The notes beneath the pieces were generated by a model. That model worked only from the letters and a program-made list of their open reading frames with translations, had not been told where the DNA came from and ran no database searches. A DNA stretch of 64,000 bases from contig JAIVFI010000029.1 in NCBI GenBank assembly GCA_025558095.1, positions 1 to 64,000 of the forward strand, written 5' to 3'. Positions 38,780 through 48,477 of the stretch are shown piece by piece; position 1 is the stretch's first letter; each line of letters starts with the position of its first letter. Both the position numbers and the translations under genes were made by a program. The stretch comes from Hyaloraphidium curvatum (taxonomy: Eukaryota > Monoblepharomycota > Hyaloraphidiomycetes > Hyaloraphidiales > Hyaloraphidiaceae).

Positions 38780-39970
38780 ATGAGGCCGACCTGGGAAGAC
38801 TTCCGGCTCGGCGACTTCGCGGAGTTTGTCGCGGGCCGGCTCGCCTCCTTCGCCCGCGCAGTCACCGCTGCGCTCGATGCGACGGCCGGCGGGCCCCAGC
38901 TCGTTACTGCGGCCACGAGGAACTCGCTCGCGAGCGCCGCGTTTGCCGCGGAGACCGCCCGGATCGCCGTCGTGGCCCTCCTCGAGCCGGACGACGACCC
39001 GCGCTGCTTCGCCGCCCTCGCGCCGTTCTTCCTGCAGAATTCGACCGGGCTCCCCGCCGACGCCGACACGTCGCCTCTGTTCGGACGGGTGTTTTTGCAG
39101 CTCTTCCCGCGGCTGTACCCCGCGCTGCGGCGCATCGTCTGCGCCTGCTCGCACCCGGCGCGGCTGGAGGCCTGGGGCGTCCGTCCGGAGTCGACGGGCG
39201 GCACCGCAACGGACGTTCTCCCCGCGGCCGATCGCACCGGCGACCACACCCGACTCTTCGGCGCCCCCATGCGCGCCGCGAGCTTCTTCCTCAAGCAGAT
39301 GGCCATCGTCGTGCCCCTCGCGCAGCGCATCGGCGACGACCCGGACCTGGTCGACGCCTGGGCTTCTTCCGCGCTCCTCCTGCCGGCGCTCGCCGCGCTC
39401 CCGGGTGACGCCGGCCACCGGGCCGAGGAGGAAGCCGCACGCGACCTCGGCCCGGCGCTCGCGGGGATCTCGGCCGTCCTCGCGTGCAACTTCCGCCCCT
39501 TCCGCACCGCTTTCGGGGTGGCACGGACCGAGGGCCCCGCCGGCATCCCGACGGTCGTCATCCGGTCGCGAGACGAGGACCTCCCGGCCGTCATCAGGCT
39601 GGCGGCGGTGGCCGGCGCCATCGCCTGCACGGTCTCGCCGACGGGGCCGTACGACGCGTTCCCGTGCGTGGAGAGGATGGCCGGGTTCACAAACAGGCTC
39701 ATGTCGCAGCTGAGGGGGACGTTCAGGGAGGAGCACGGGAAGCGGCCCAGGGAGAACTCGGCCTTCATCCGGGTCCCGGACGCCTGCGACGGGTGCGGCA
39801 GGGACGTGGAGGAAGGGGGGAAGCTGCGCAAGTGCTCGAGGTGCAAGGTGGCGCACTTCTGCTCGGTCGAATGCCAGGTCGCCGCGTGGAAGAGGAAGGA
39901 AGGGGGGCACAGGGCGGATTGCTTCGCCAACGCGCGATCGGATGCGGGGGACCAGCCTCAAGGGGATTGA
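38780..39970 (+). CDS. MYND zinc-finger protein, second family
   Basis: Single-exon, 396 aa. A helix-rich N-terminal ~330 residues without Cys modules (LGDFAEFVAGRLASFARA, PRLYPALRRIVCACSHPA) is followed by a C-terminal MYND finger (ACDGCGRDVE...KLRKCSRCKVAHFCSVECQVAAWK...H..DC). The helical part matches the common fungal type of large MYND protein of unknown role, not the double-module family at 14415. The finger's last pair is His then Asp-Cys (HRADC), with an inserted Glu-Gly-Gly. It is divergent from the cupin fusion gene with 138 bp between start codons, so the two may share regulation. Confidence 0.85.
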   Translation: MRPTWEDFRLGDFAEFVAGRLASFARAVTAALDATAGGPQLVTAATRNSLASAAFAAETARIAVVALLEPDDDPRCFAALAPFFLQNSTGLPADADTSPLFGRVFLQLFPRLYPALRRIVCACSHPARLEAWGVRPESTGGTATDVLPAADRTGDHTRLFGAPMRAASFFLKQMAIVVPLAQRIGDDPDLVDAWASSALLLPALAALPGDAGHRAEEEAARDLGPALAGISAVLACNFRPFRTAFGVARTEGPAGIPTVVIRSRDEDLPAVIRLAAVAGAIACTVSPTGPYDAFPCVERMAGFTNRLMSQLRGTFREEHGKRPRENSAFIRVPDACDGCGRDVEEGGKLRKCSRCKVAHFCSVECQVAAWKRKEGGHRADCFANARSDAGDQPQGD

Positions 39971-40053
39971 GGATTTGGCGAGAGGCTTCGCTCCGACCGG
40001 CCGGACCGCTTAGTCACCAACATCGAACGAACAAACCCCGCTCCGCGTTTGCG

Positions 40054-41142
40054 ATGGAGGCCGCCGATGCTCCCGCTCTTCCTCCCGAAATGCTCTACAG
40101 TGTCGCCGAGTTCCTCCCACGGCGGTCGCAGCTCGAGTTTGCGCGGGCGTCCCGCGGGACTTTCGACCTCCTAGCCCCGCTGGCTTTCTCCTGCTTCGGA
40201 TACCTCTACGGCGTGCGTCCGGTGCAGCTGGATCAGTGGCAGGCAAACGGCTGGCTCCGACACCTCCGCCGCGTGAACTTCCAGATCTCGGAAGCGGACA
40301 GGGAGGAGGAAGTCGGAGCGGCGAGGCGGGTCGTTCAGCACGCCTCGAGGTTGCGCTCCGTGGAGATCTATTTCGAGGAGCCTGAATCGTGGCCAACGCT
40401 GCTCCGGGAGCTTCCAAGCACCGTTCGGACGCTCGAAGTGCAAGATCTCGCGGGCACCATCGGTGGAACCGCCGGAAACGCATTCGACTTCAGCCTCCCT
40501 TCCGTCCGCCGGTTGCGGTACTCCGGATCAACTCGCGGTCTCAACCTGCCGGTGCTGAGGAAGCTGCTCGGCCTGTGCCCGGAGCTCGAAGAGCTGGAGC
40601 TGGACATCTCGACAGGCGACCGCTTCGACGTGGCTTCGTTCTTCGGACCGGCCCTGGTCCCCAGGATCGTCGGTTGGACCCTGCACCACGACCAGCTCGC
40701 GTTCCGGAAAGCCTGCGCCGGCGCCCTCTTCCGGCCGCGCCGCATCACCAACTCCTCGCTCGACGTCGCCGCGGCCGCCCCGGAGACCCTGCTCGCCATC
40801 TCCCGCCTGCCTTCCGTGCTGGCCCTTGAACTCGACGGCATGGAATCGAGGCACATCATAGAGATTGGTCTTCCCCTGGCTCTGCGGGAGCTCGAGCTTT
40901 CGGAGCTGCGGGTCAACGCGTGCACGGTCGAGAACGGAATCGGCAGGCTGATGGAGGTGCTCGGTTCCAGACCGCATCTGCGAGCCAGCATGGACAATAT
41001 CCTGTTCCCTGAAGGTGCTTCTGCAGCAGAGAGAGCGGAGTGTGAGAAGGAAGTGGAGATCTGGCAGCAGAGAATGAGCAGACCTGCATCGGTCCATCGA
41101 TCGGGAAACTACATATCTCGTGATGTTGATGATGAGCAGTAG
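40054..41142 (+). CDS. F-box/leucine-rich protein, tandem copy 1
   Basis: Single-exon, 362 aa. N-terminal F-box (LPPEMLYSVAEFLPRRSQLEFARASRG split here as LPPEMLYSVAEFLPRR and QLEFARASR) that would bind Skp1 of an SCF ubiquitin ligase. It is followed by irregular leucine-rich repeats (LRSVEIYFEEPESW, LEELELDIS, LALELDGMESR, LRELELSELRVN) that would select the substrate. Ends with a conserved tail (IWQQRMSRPASV). Start taken at 40054, the ATG immediately before the F-box; the frame is open far upstream, but that part is a shadow of the MYND gene. Copy 2 starts 112 bp downstream and aligns along the full length. Confidence 0.85.
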   Translation: MEAADAPALPPEMLYSVAEFLPRRSQLEFARASRGTFDLLAPLAFSCFGYLYGVRPVQLDQWQANGWLRHLRRVNFQISEADREEEVGAARRVVQHASRLRSVEIYFEEPESWPTLLRELPSTVRTLEVQDLAGTIGGTAGNAFDFSLPSVRRLRYSGSTRGLNLPVLRKLLGLCPELEELELDISTGDRFDVASFFGPALVPRIVGWTLHHDQLAFRKACAGALFRPRRITNSSLDVAAAAPETLLAISRLPSVLALELDGMESRHIIEIGLPLALRELELSELRVNACTVENGIGRLMEVLGSRPHLRASMDNILFPEGASAAERAECEKEVEIWQQRMSRPASVHRSGNYISRDVDDEQ

Positions 41143-41253
41143 ATTCCTTGTCGACTGCAAAGCACCGAGTAGCTTCTGAGCCGGGGTCGGCTGGAGGCTT
41201 TCGTCCGGACCGCTCAGTCACCGCACTGCAACAACGAAGTGCTCCCGGTCGAC

Positions 41254-42363
41254 ATGGAGGCCGCCGACGTCCCCGAGCCGCCGCTCCCTCCCGAAATGCT
41301 CTACCGTGTCGCCGAGTTCCTCCCACGGCGGTCGCAGCTCGAGTTCGCGCGGGCGTCGCGCGGGACTTTCGACCTCGTCGGTCCCCTCCTGTTCCGGCGG
41401 CTGCCGACCAGGTGGTTCGGCGGCATGCGAGTGGTTCAGTTTGACCACTGGGAGGAGAATGGCTGGCTCGAACACCTCCGACACGTGGAGTTGGCCGTTA
41501 CCGATGCGGAGGAGTGGAGGCTCGCCCTTCGCATCTTCAACGTTGCTCCGCTGCTGCGCTCCGCGGATGTCTACATCGAATGCGATACTGCGGTGGCCAC
41601 GGTGCTCGCGGCAATCCCTCCTTCCATTCGAGAGCTCTCTGTGACGGAGAACTACATGGATATGCCCGACATCGTCCCGGACGGGGATACGGCGGTCGCC
41701 GAACTTCCTGGTCTGCGCTGCCTGAAGTACTCCACGATCAGCATAGCGGACAACGAGCCCGACATGTTGATGATGATCGTCGATCGCAGCCCCCATCTGG
41801 AGGAGCTCCACATAGACATTGGCAGTGACGACGCCTTCGACTTTGCCGACTACCTCGGGTTGCGGATCCTGCGCAAGGTGGTGGGTTGGACTCTGCAGAA
41901 CCAACCGGCTTTCCGACTACTCTGCACCGCCGCCGCCTTTCGGCCCCGCAAGATTGACATGGATTTCGGGTACTACCGATCCGGGGACCTTGCCATCGAG
42001 CCCGAAACGATGGCGGCGATCGCGCGTCTGCCGTCTGTCCGCACGCTCAGTCTCCGCAAGCTGGACTCGCGGATGCTGGTCGACTTTGGTCTCCCGCCGG
42101 CGCTGGAGGTGCTGGAGGTCTTGGAGCTGCGGCTGAACGCCGCGACGGTCGCGAACGGAATCAACCGGATTGTGGACCTCTTCAGCACCAGGCCGGATCT
42201 ACGGGTCTTCGTGGATGATCTGATGTTCCGCGAGAACGCCTCGACGAGTGAACAAGCCGAGTGCGAGAGGGAGTCGGAGATCTGGCAGCGGAGACTGAGC
42301 AGACCGGCATCGGTCCGTCGATCGGGCAACTTCATGTCTCATGCTGTCGATGATCAGCAGTAG
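41254..42363 (+). CDS. F-box/leucine-rich protein, tandem copy 2
   Basis: Single-exon, 369 aa, paralogue of the preceding gene with a near-identical F-box (LPPEMLYRVAEFLPRR, QLEFARASRGTFDL) and identical-looking tail (IWQRRLSRPASVRRSGN). The repeat region is much more diverged (LPGLRCLKYSTIS, LEELHIDIGSDDAFDF, LEVLELRLNAATV), which is expected if it selects targets. An upstream in-frame ATG at 41239 would add five residues. Homologues, both frameshifted, occur at 48478 and 53841, so the family is expanding and decaying within this window. Confidence 0.85.
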   Translation: MEAADVPEPPLPPEMLYRVAEFLPRRSQLEFARASRGTFDLVGPLLFRRLPTRWFGGMRVVQFDHWEENGWLEHLRHVELAVTDAEEWRLALRIFNVAPLLRSADVYIECDTAVATVLAAIPPSIRELSVTENYMDMPDIVPDGDTAVAELPGLRCLKYSTISIADNEPDMLMMIVDRSPHLEELHIDIGSDDAFDFADYLGLRILRKVVGWTLQNQPAFRLLCTAAAFRPRKIDMDFGYYRSGDLAIEPETMAAIARLPSVRTLSLRKLDSRMLVDFGLPPALEVLEVLELRLNAATVANGINRIVDLFSTRPDLRVFVDDLMFRENASTSEQAECERESEIWQRRLSRPASVRRSGNFMSHAVDDQQ

Positions 42364-42520
42364 ATTCTTTTTCTGTTGCCAAGGGGCGAGTAGCTTCTGG
42401 AACCGGTTCAGCGTCCTTTGCCACTCGCCACTCACGACCGTCTCCCACAGCCTCGGAGCGACTCCTTCTGACGCGTCTTTCCGGGTCGCATTCCCTTCGA
42501 AAAAGGCGGAGGCGCCCGCA

Positions 42521-44555
42521 ATGGACGACGTCCACGCCACGGCGCGCCGCGTCGCCCGCGACCTCCTCGGCGTGCTGGGCTTCAACTCGCGGACGGACCC
42601 GGACCTCGACCGGCTCGTCGACGGCGTCGAGCTGACCGGCCCGCGGACGCCCATCCTCCCGTCACCGTGGCGGATCACGGACCTCATGGCCGGCACGCAG
42701 GTCGCGCTGGCGGTCGTCGCCCAGCTGGTGTCCAAATCGCGGCTCGGCGAGACGCAGCGGGCCTCGGTCGACACCGCGCACGCCACGATGTTCATCTTCC
42801 AGGGACACGCGATGCACTGGAGCGAGGCCGGCGGGACTGGCCGGCTCATCGAGCTGCTGCGGAAGATCACTGTCGTGCCTCCCCCCGAGGGCACATACCC
42901 GCAATTCCTGAACCTGACCGGCAACTCCTACATGTGCAAGGACCGCTGGATCTACGTCTTTTCCTCCTTCTCGCCCGCCGACGCGTTCCTGAAGATCTTT
43001 GGGTTTTCCGACGCCGAGGTCGCCCAGCTGCTCGACTACTCGCACTGCGTCCCGGACTACGTGGACCCCGACTGGCCGCGGACGTGGGAGCGGCAGCGCC
43101 GTGTGATCGCCGCGATCAAGGCCAAGTGCCTGGAGTGGAACTCGTGGGACCTGCAGGCCGCGTTCCATGCCGCCAAGGTCGGCGCGGTCTGCGTGCCGCT
43201 CTCTGGGGACGAGTTCGACGCGTCGGAGCAGGGCAAGGCGCTGAGGTCCGTTCCACCGATCGACGTGCTCAAAGTAGAGGGGTGGGATCGGGCACCGCTG
43301 GGGAAGCTGGACGCCGCGGGGAGAGAGAGGGGGCTGCTCTCGGGGATCAAAGTGCTTGAGCTGACGAGGGTGCTCATGGGACCCGTCGTGGGCCTGAACC
43401 TGGCCAACTACGGGGCAACATCCATCCGGGTAGCTTCGGCGACCGTCGCTGACGCCCCGATGTGTGGGTTTAAGGTCGTCTCGCAGTGTTGATCTATGCT
43501 GACCAGCATGTTCAGACTCCTTTGCCATGAACACCAACAAGCGCTCCGTCTTCCTTGACCTCAAGGACCCGGCCGACAAGCAGCGCTTCACCGAGCTGCT
43601 CATGGACGCGGACGTGCTGATCCAGAACAACGCGTACGGAGCCGTGGAGCGGCTGGGGTTCGGGTTTCAGGACGTGCTTAACATGGTGAAGAACCGCAAG
43701 AAGGGCATCATCTACGTCGAAGGCAACAGCTACGGATTCAACGGGCCGATGGCGGGAGGTGATTTGGTGGTCGTTGGGCTGCAATCAGCCTTTAGCTCAC
43801 CGCCGTCCAGCTTTGGGCTTCGAGCAGCTCGGCCAGATGCTTTCCGGCCTCTGCAAGGTCAACGGCGAGTACCAGATCTTCGAACCGGCCCCCGATCCGT
43901 CGACCGGCCCGCCGCCGGCCGTGCTCCCGTGCGCGAACTGCGACGTCAACACGGGCACCTTCGGAGCGCTGGGCGCGGTCGCCTGCCTGGTGCGGAGGGA
44001 GCGCGAGGGCGGGAGCTACCGCGTGCGGGTCAGCTTGACCCGGACCGCGATGGTCCTGCGGGATCTGGGGCCGTACGAGGACAAGGTGATTCTGGTGCAA
44101 TGGGGGAGCTCGCGGCCTTTGACCTTCCCCCTATTCAGGCCGCCCTGGCGAAGCTTATGGCGAGCTACCCCCCGTACGAGATCTCCTACGACCCGTCCTC
44201 GCCGCACCACGGCATCAACTTCATCAACCACTTCTACCTCAAGCTCCTGCAAGCCCGCCCGGAGTTCTTCGACCCGCGGAACGGGTTCTGGCAGTCGTTC
44301 AAGGATTCCCCCTTCGGTGGGTCCCGCCGTGGTCCGGGCGCCATTTCGAGCTTTTGACGGTCCGCAGGCGGCACGGTGACCAACATCCGGGCCCCGATCA
44401 CGTTCGGCACCACCCCGGCCAAGACGAGGATCGCGCCGCGGCCGCTCGGGCACGACACCTTGGCCGGAGGGTGGGAGGAGCCCACGGAGCTCGTCAAAGA
44501 GGAAGAAGGGTTCGTGTACAGGCCGATCGTGAGGGCGGGGGCGGAGAAGCTGTGA
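42521..44555 (+). CDS. Class III CoA-transferase (CaiB/BaiF family), five exons
   Basis: Predicted 608-aa acyl-CoA transferase. Exons 42521-43463, 43516-43758, 43811-44085, 44139-44316 and 44368-44555; introns are a uniform 51-53 nt. The core motif is in the middle (GIKVLELTRVLMGPVVG, then GATSIRVASA, then NTNKRSVFLDLKDP and DVLIQNNAYGAVERLG). The part before it is a second, C-terminal-like half (MFIFQGHAMHW...), so the protein has the fused two-half layout of the fungal CaiB/BaiF group. After GNSYGFNGPMAG the family normally has a catalytic Asp in the next few residues; here the stretch is ALGFEQLGQM, with Glu where Asp is usual. Either Glu substitutes or activity is altered. Family reaction: CoA exchange between an acyl-CoA and a carboxylic acid. 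Substrate unknown. Confidence 0.82.
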
Positions 44556-44856
44556 CGCAGTGGGTCCAAGTGGGTGTTTCGATGGGTCCTGGGATGGGGA
44601 CGGGCGGATGCAGAATGGGCCTTCGCAGGCTGTGGGCAATAGAACCGGAAGAGGCTCGCTGAGGTTTTCCGGCACTGGTCGAGTAGCGCCGGGGTCGAGG
44701 TCCGCCGAAATGGACATTGGGGATCCGAGACCCGGTGTTGGTGCGATCGGCACCCACGCGGGATGCACCAGCCCGCTCGCTTCCGACACCACCGTTTGCT
44801 CAGGCACCATTCGCCCCGCACGTCAGTGTCACCTCTGCCCCATCACGCTCGTCACT
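44556..44856. other. Intergenic, no gene seen
   Basis: Between the CoA-transferase and the FAD oxidoreductase, same strand. The frame is open upstream of the next gene but has no coding character. Confidence 0.35.
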
Positions 44857-46542
44857 ATGCTTTCGCACGCCTCCCCCGACTCACACCCCGTGCCCCTTGC
44901 CGTCGTCGGCGCCGGGCCGCACGCGCTCACCCTCGTCCTCCGCCTGCTCTGCGCCGAGCCCGCGCACACAGATGCCGCCGACGAAGGGGATTCGGCGCGC
45001 GCGGCCTACTGGCGCCAGCGTTTTCCGGGGCGGACCGAGGTCAACGCGACCGGCCTGGGAGGCATAAAGGTGTTTGATCCGTCGGGCAGGTGGATGGCCA
45101 AGTGGACCGGCATGTTCTCCGCCCTCGAGATTCCGCACCTGCGCTCCCCGGCGTTCCTAAATCCGGACCCATCGGACCCCACCGGTGCCTTGTTTCGGCG
45201 GGCAGCCGAATGCGGCCTCGACGAAACTGATCACTTCGTTCCGCCGGACGCCATCTTTGACAAGAAAGTCACCGCGACACTGCGAAAAGCGGCGGGCAAG
45301 TCGGCCAAGTCTCTGGCGCTCAACGAAGCGACCAGGGAGGGCTTTGCTCTCCCATCGTCGGCCCTTTTCGAAGGTCTCTGCGCCGGGCTCGCCGCAGGTA
45401 AGGGTCTCGACAAGGCGGTCGTGCCAGCGGCAATCACGAGAGTGGTCCCCGTTCTTGGCTGCGACGGCAAGACCATGTTCTTCGACCTCCACGCGGACGA
45501 CGGATCCATCCACCGCGCGGAAAGGGTCGTCATTGCTACGGGCCCACAAGGACGCCCGCGAATCCCGTCTTGGGTACACGAAGCCTCAGCGTTTCTCCCA
45601 TCCCCGCCAGCGGTGGATGCCGCGCTGCTCTCGGCTTTTGGTCCCCACTTGCTGCACACCTGCCAGCTCGGTGATCTCGGTGCCCCTGAAGACAGAGGTA
45701 CCGCCCGCCGCGCGGCCCACGGCCCGCTCCGCGCCCTGCTCCGGGACAAGAAGGTGCTCATTATCGGCGGCGGCCTCACTTCGGGGCACCTCCTCGTGCT
45801 GGCTGCCGAAGCCGGCTGCGAAGTCACGCTCCTCTCCCGCCGCCAGCTTGCGAAGCGTCAGTTCGACCTCGACGCTGCCTGGATGACGAGGGCCAGGACG
45901 GCGCTGCTGAACGGTTACTACTCCATGCCTCCCCCCGAAAGGGCCGCGTTCGTGGCCAGGTGCAGGGGCGGCGGCACAATCACGCCCGAAGTGTGGGTTA
46001 AGCTCTGGGAGGCGGTAGAAATGAGTTGTGGGAAGGCCAACGTGATCCAAGGCGACGAAGTGGAACGGGCCGAGTTCGTCGAAGGCAACGGCTGGAACCT
46101 GCACCTCGCCCGATCGGCCCGCGTGCTCGACGCCGACATCGTGGTGCTCGCCACCGGCTGCGCCGCCGACGTCGCCTCCGACCCGCTTTTCGCCGACCTG
46201 CTCGCCGCCTTCCCGATTCCCATGCACAACGGGCTCCCCGAGCTGGACCACGACCTGCGCTGGGCGCCCGGGGTGCATGTGCACGTGATGGGATCCAAGG
46301 CGGCGCTGCAGCTGGGGCCGGATGCGCTGAACCTTGCCGGGGCCATGGGCGGGGCGAGAAGGCTTTGGCCTGTGCTGAGGCCGGTCCTCGAGGGTATTGA
46401 CGGACCTGAAGAGCGGAAAACAATGGCCGGGGGAAAGACGAAGAGTGGAAAGTCGGAAAGCATGACGAGGCTCATGGGCGGCGACGGCAACCTGTTTGCA
46501 GCCCTTTGCGACGAGTCGGCAAGCGAAGAGGAGGAAGACTGA
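44857..46542 (+). CDS. FAD-dependent oxidoreductase/monooxygenase-like
   Basis: Single-exon, 561 aa, cytosolic. The FAD-binding motif at the N-terminus is AVVGAGPHALTLVLRLL. The conserved stretch HLRSPAFLNPDPSDP is typical of the lysine/ornithine N-monooxygenase and FAD-binding-9 group. The NADPH-binding motif is VLIIGGGLTSGHLLVLAAE, followed by TLLSRR. The ATG motif is DIVVLATGCAAD. The C-terminus is a low-complexity Lys/Glu tail. Start chosen at 44857 because it directly precedes the FAD motif; the open frame begins earlier, at 44560. No siderophore or NRPS gene is nearby, so the role is undefined; hydroxylation of a small amine or aromatic is possible. Confidence 0.82.
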   Translation: MLSHASPDSHPVPLAVVGAGPHALTLVLRLLCAEPAHTDAADEGDSARAAYWRQRFPGRTEVNATGLGGIKVFDPSGRWMAKWTGMFSALEIPHLRSPAFLNPDPSDPTGALFRRAAECGLDETDHFVPPDAIFDKKVTATLRKAAGKSAKSLALNEATREGFALPSSALFEGLCAGLAAGKGLDKAVVPAAITRVVPVLGCDGKTMFFDLHADDGSIHRAERVVIATGPQGRPRIPSWVHEASAFLPSPPAVDAALLSAFGPHLLHTCQLGDLGAPEDRGTARRAAHGPLRALLRDKKVLIIGGGLTSGHLLVLAAEAGCEVTLLSRRQLAKRQFDLDAAWMTRARTALLNGYYSMPPPERAAFVARCRGGGTITPEVWVKLWEAVEMSCGKANVIQGDEVERAEFVEGNGWNLHLARSARVLDADIVVLATGCAADVASDPLFADLLAAFPIPMHNGLPELDHDLRWAPGVHVHVMGSKAALQLGPDALNLAGAMGGARRLWPVLRPVLEGIDGPEERKTMAGGKTKSGKSESMTRLMGGDGNLFAALCDESASEEEED

Positions 46543-46686
46543 AAGAGTTGAGGCAAAGCAAGCAGAGCATCAGCAAAGAAAGAAGATCAATCCATTGTAG
46601 AGATCCAAAAGCAAAGGATTAGCCCTGTCCACGAGCGCTAGTGAGCCACCCCGTGCGACCCTCTCGGCAGGGAGCGAAACCAACCC

Positions 46687-48315
46687 TCACTTCCCCTCCA
46701 GCGCCTCCTTCACCGCCTCCCCGAGCCTCCGCACCCCTTCCACCAGGTCCTCCTCCTTGTAGTACGTGAAGGCGATCCGGAAGCATTCCGCGCTGACCTT
46801 GCCGCCCAGCAGGCCCGGATCTTCGGGGCCGCCGGGGAAGTCGGGCAGCGGGGAGAACCTGCGCGGGACGGCGGTCAGTCGACAGGCGACGAGGAGGGGG
46901 GGAAGGCATACCAGACGCCGGGCGACATGGAGACGCCCTTGGAGATGCACCTCCGCCGCAGGTCCACGGTGTCCACGCCCGGCACCCTCAGGAACAGGAA
47001 GAAGCCTCCGAACCGCGGCGGCGAAACCAGGTACTCGTCCAGCCCCTCCTTCTCCAGCGAACCGAGCACCGCCGCCAGCCGCGCCGAGTACGCTTCCCTG
47101 GCCCTGGCGATGTGCCGCCGGAGGAGCGGGGTGCGGAGGAGGGGGAGGAGGAGGGAGGCGAGGAGGTGCTGCGGGGCGCCACCCGAGGCGAGGAGGCCGG
47201 AGCCGTTGAGGCGGGAGATGATGGCGGAGGAGGACTCGACCCAGCCCATTCGGGACTGCCGCGAACATGGTGAGAAGGAGGTGCCCAAAGACGAGGAAGA
47301 AACCAACCCCGGGGCCAAAGAGCTTCGAGAAAGAGCCGTTCGAGATGACCCGCCCGGATCGAGGCTCGGAGTTGCGCGTGGGGAGGTCGTAAGCCAAGAG
47401 GCGAGGAGGTTGAGGCTCGGGATCGGCACCCTTGGCCGGCGTGACGTTGGGATATGGCAGTAGGTCGTATACTGTGGGTGCATTGACCGTGACGGCGTCA
47501 GACGTGGTCGCAACCTCTGACGTCCGCGCCGCGCCCCCACCATCGTCGCAGACAACCAGAACGCCGTACTGGTACGCCAGCTCAACCACCCTTGCCCTCG
47601 AGTCGGACGGCATCGTCCCGCCCGTCGGGTTGTTGTAGGTCGGATTGCAGTACAGCATGAACGGGAACCGATCCTTTGCCGGGTCGAACTTGGCGCGGTC
47701 GTACTTCTTGGCCTCGGGCCTCGCGGCCAGGCCTGCAAGGGTCCGTTCGAGCTCGCCGACGTCGATGCCGCGTCCAGGCCGCTGACGAACGCCGTAGGCT
47801 TCGAAGCCGCCCAAGACTTCCTTGATCGAGGCCCAGGCGAGGAAGTAGGTGGGGTCCTCCATGAGCACGACTGACTGCTTGTCCAGGAAGAGGGCGCACA
47901 CGTTGAAGAGCGACTGCGAGGCACCGGCCGTGAGGGCCAGCGACGCCGCCGTGGTCGGGAGGAAGGGCGGGAGCGACGATGGCGCGCCGTCCTTGGCCGA
48001 CGGGTCGACCTTCGCGTACTCCTCGGCGAGGAACCCCGATAGCGCCTCCAGCACCGACGCGTGGCCCAGCTGCGGCCCGTACTGCGCAAAGTCCACCGCG
48101 CGCGTCTTTCCGGCGTCCGCATCGAGCTCGCCCGAGCCGTCCCACGCGGCGGCCCACGCGTCGCGGACCAGCGCGGCGGGGAGCAGGTCGTCCGACGGCG
48201 CGCCCACGGCGAGGTTGACCAAGCCCGCGGGGGTCACGCCCGAGAAGAGCGTGGTCGCCCGCGCTTCGGACAGCGCCGCGAGCGCGGTGAGCGACGAGGC
48301 TTCGGCCGCCGTCAT
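46687..48315 (-). CDS. PLP-dependent aminotransferase class I/II, four exons
   Basis: Predicted 484-aa transaminase. Exons 48315-47541, 47471-47308, 47255-46912 and 46858-46687; introns are 52-69 nt. PLP-fold motifs in order: LTAGASQSLFNVC (cofactor phosphate region), NPTYNNPTGGTM (Asn contact), VVCDDVYDLL formed across the first splice (Asp and Tyr contacts), SNGSFSKLFGPG (Schiff-base Lys), SRMGWVESS, and the C-terminal substrate-Arg region (AECFRIAFTYY). Family relatives include fungal aromatic or alpha-aminoadipate-type aminotransferases and AvtA-like enzymes. Each intron ends a recognisable secondary-structure unit. Likely cytosolic; amino-acid substrate undecided. Confidence 0.9.
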   Translation of the reverse strand: MTAAEASSLTALAALSEARATTLFSGVTPAGLVNLAVGAPSDDLLPAALVRDAWAAAWDGSGELDADAGKTRAVDFAQYGPQLGHASVLEALSGFLAEEYAKVDPSAKDGAPSSLPPFLPTTAASLALTAGASQSLFNVCALFLDKQSVVLMEDPTYFLAWASIKEVLGGFEAYGVRQRPGRGIDVGELERTLAGLAARPEAKKYDRAKFDPAKDRFPFMLYCNPTYNNPTGGTMPSDSRARVVELAYQYGVLVVCDDGGGAARTSEVATTSDAVTVNAPTVYDLLPYPNVTPAKGADPEPQPPRLLAYDLPTRNSEPRSGRVISNGSFSKLFGPGVGFFLVFGHLLLTMFAAVPNGLGRVLLRHHLPPQRLRPPRLGWRPAAPPRLPPPPPPPHPAPPAAHRQGQGSVLGAAGGGARFAGEGGAGRVPGFAAAVRRLLPVPEGAGRGHRGPAAEVHLQGRLHVARRLVCLPPLLVACRLTAVPRRFSPLPDFPGGPEDPGLLGGKVSAECFRIAFTYYKEEDLVEGVRRLGEAVKEALEGK

Positions 48316-48477
48316 CTCGGACTGGGCGGGAGACGCGTTGTTTGCCCTTTGTTTCCCTGCCTCCCGTTTTGACCGTTTGACGCTGCACGGACCTGGAAGC
48401 GTCCATTCTCTGTGACAAATCAATACGCTCTCACCTCTTTGGATACAAAGATCTGTCCACTCTTGGGCCTGTTGGCC

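Noticed and set aside
37568-39961. A 797-aa antisense protein spanning the cupin fusion and the MYND gene
   Set aside because: The upstream half is an antisense shadow of the MYND gene at 38780-39970. Coding-like sequence begins at MTAAAPP (38641).
39484-40053. N-terminal extension of the first F-box gene to 39484
   Set aside because: That part overlaps the MYND gene in another frame and is Arg/Gly-rich; the F-box starts right after ATG 40054, as in copy 2.
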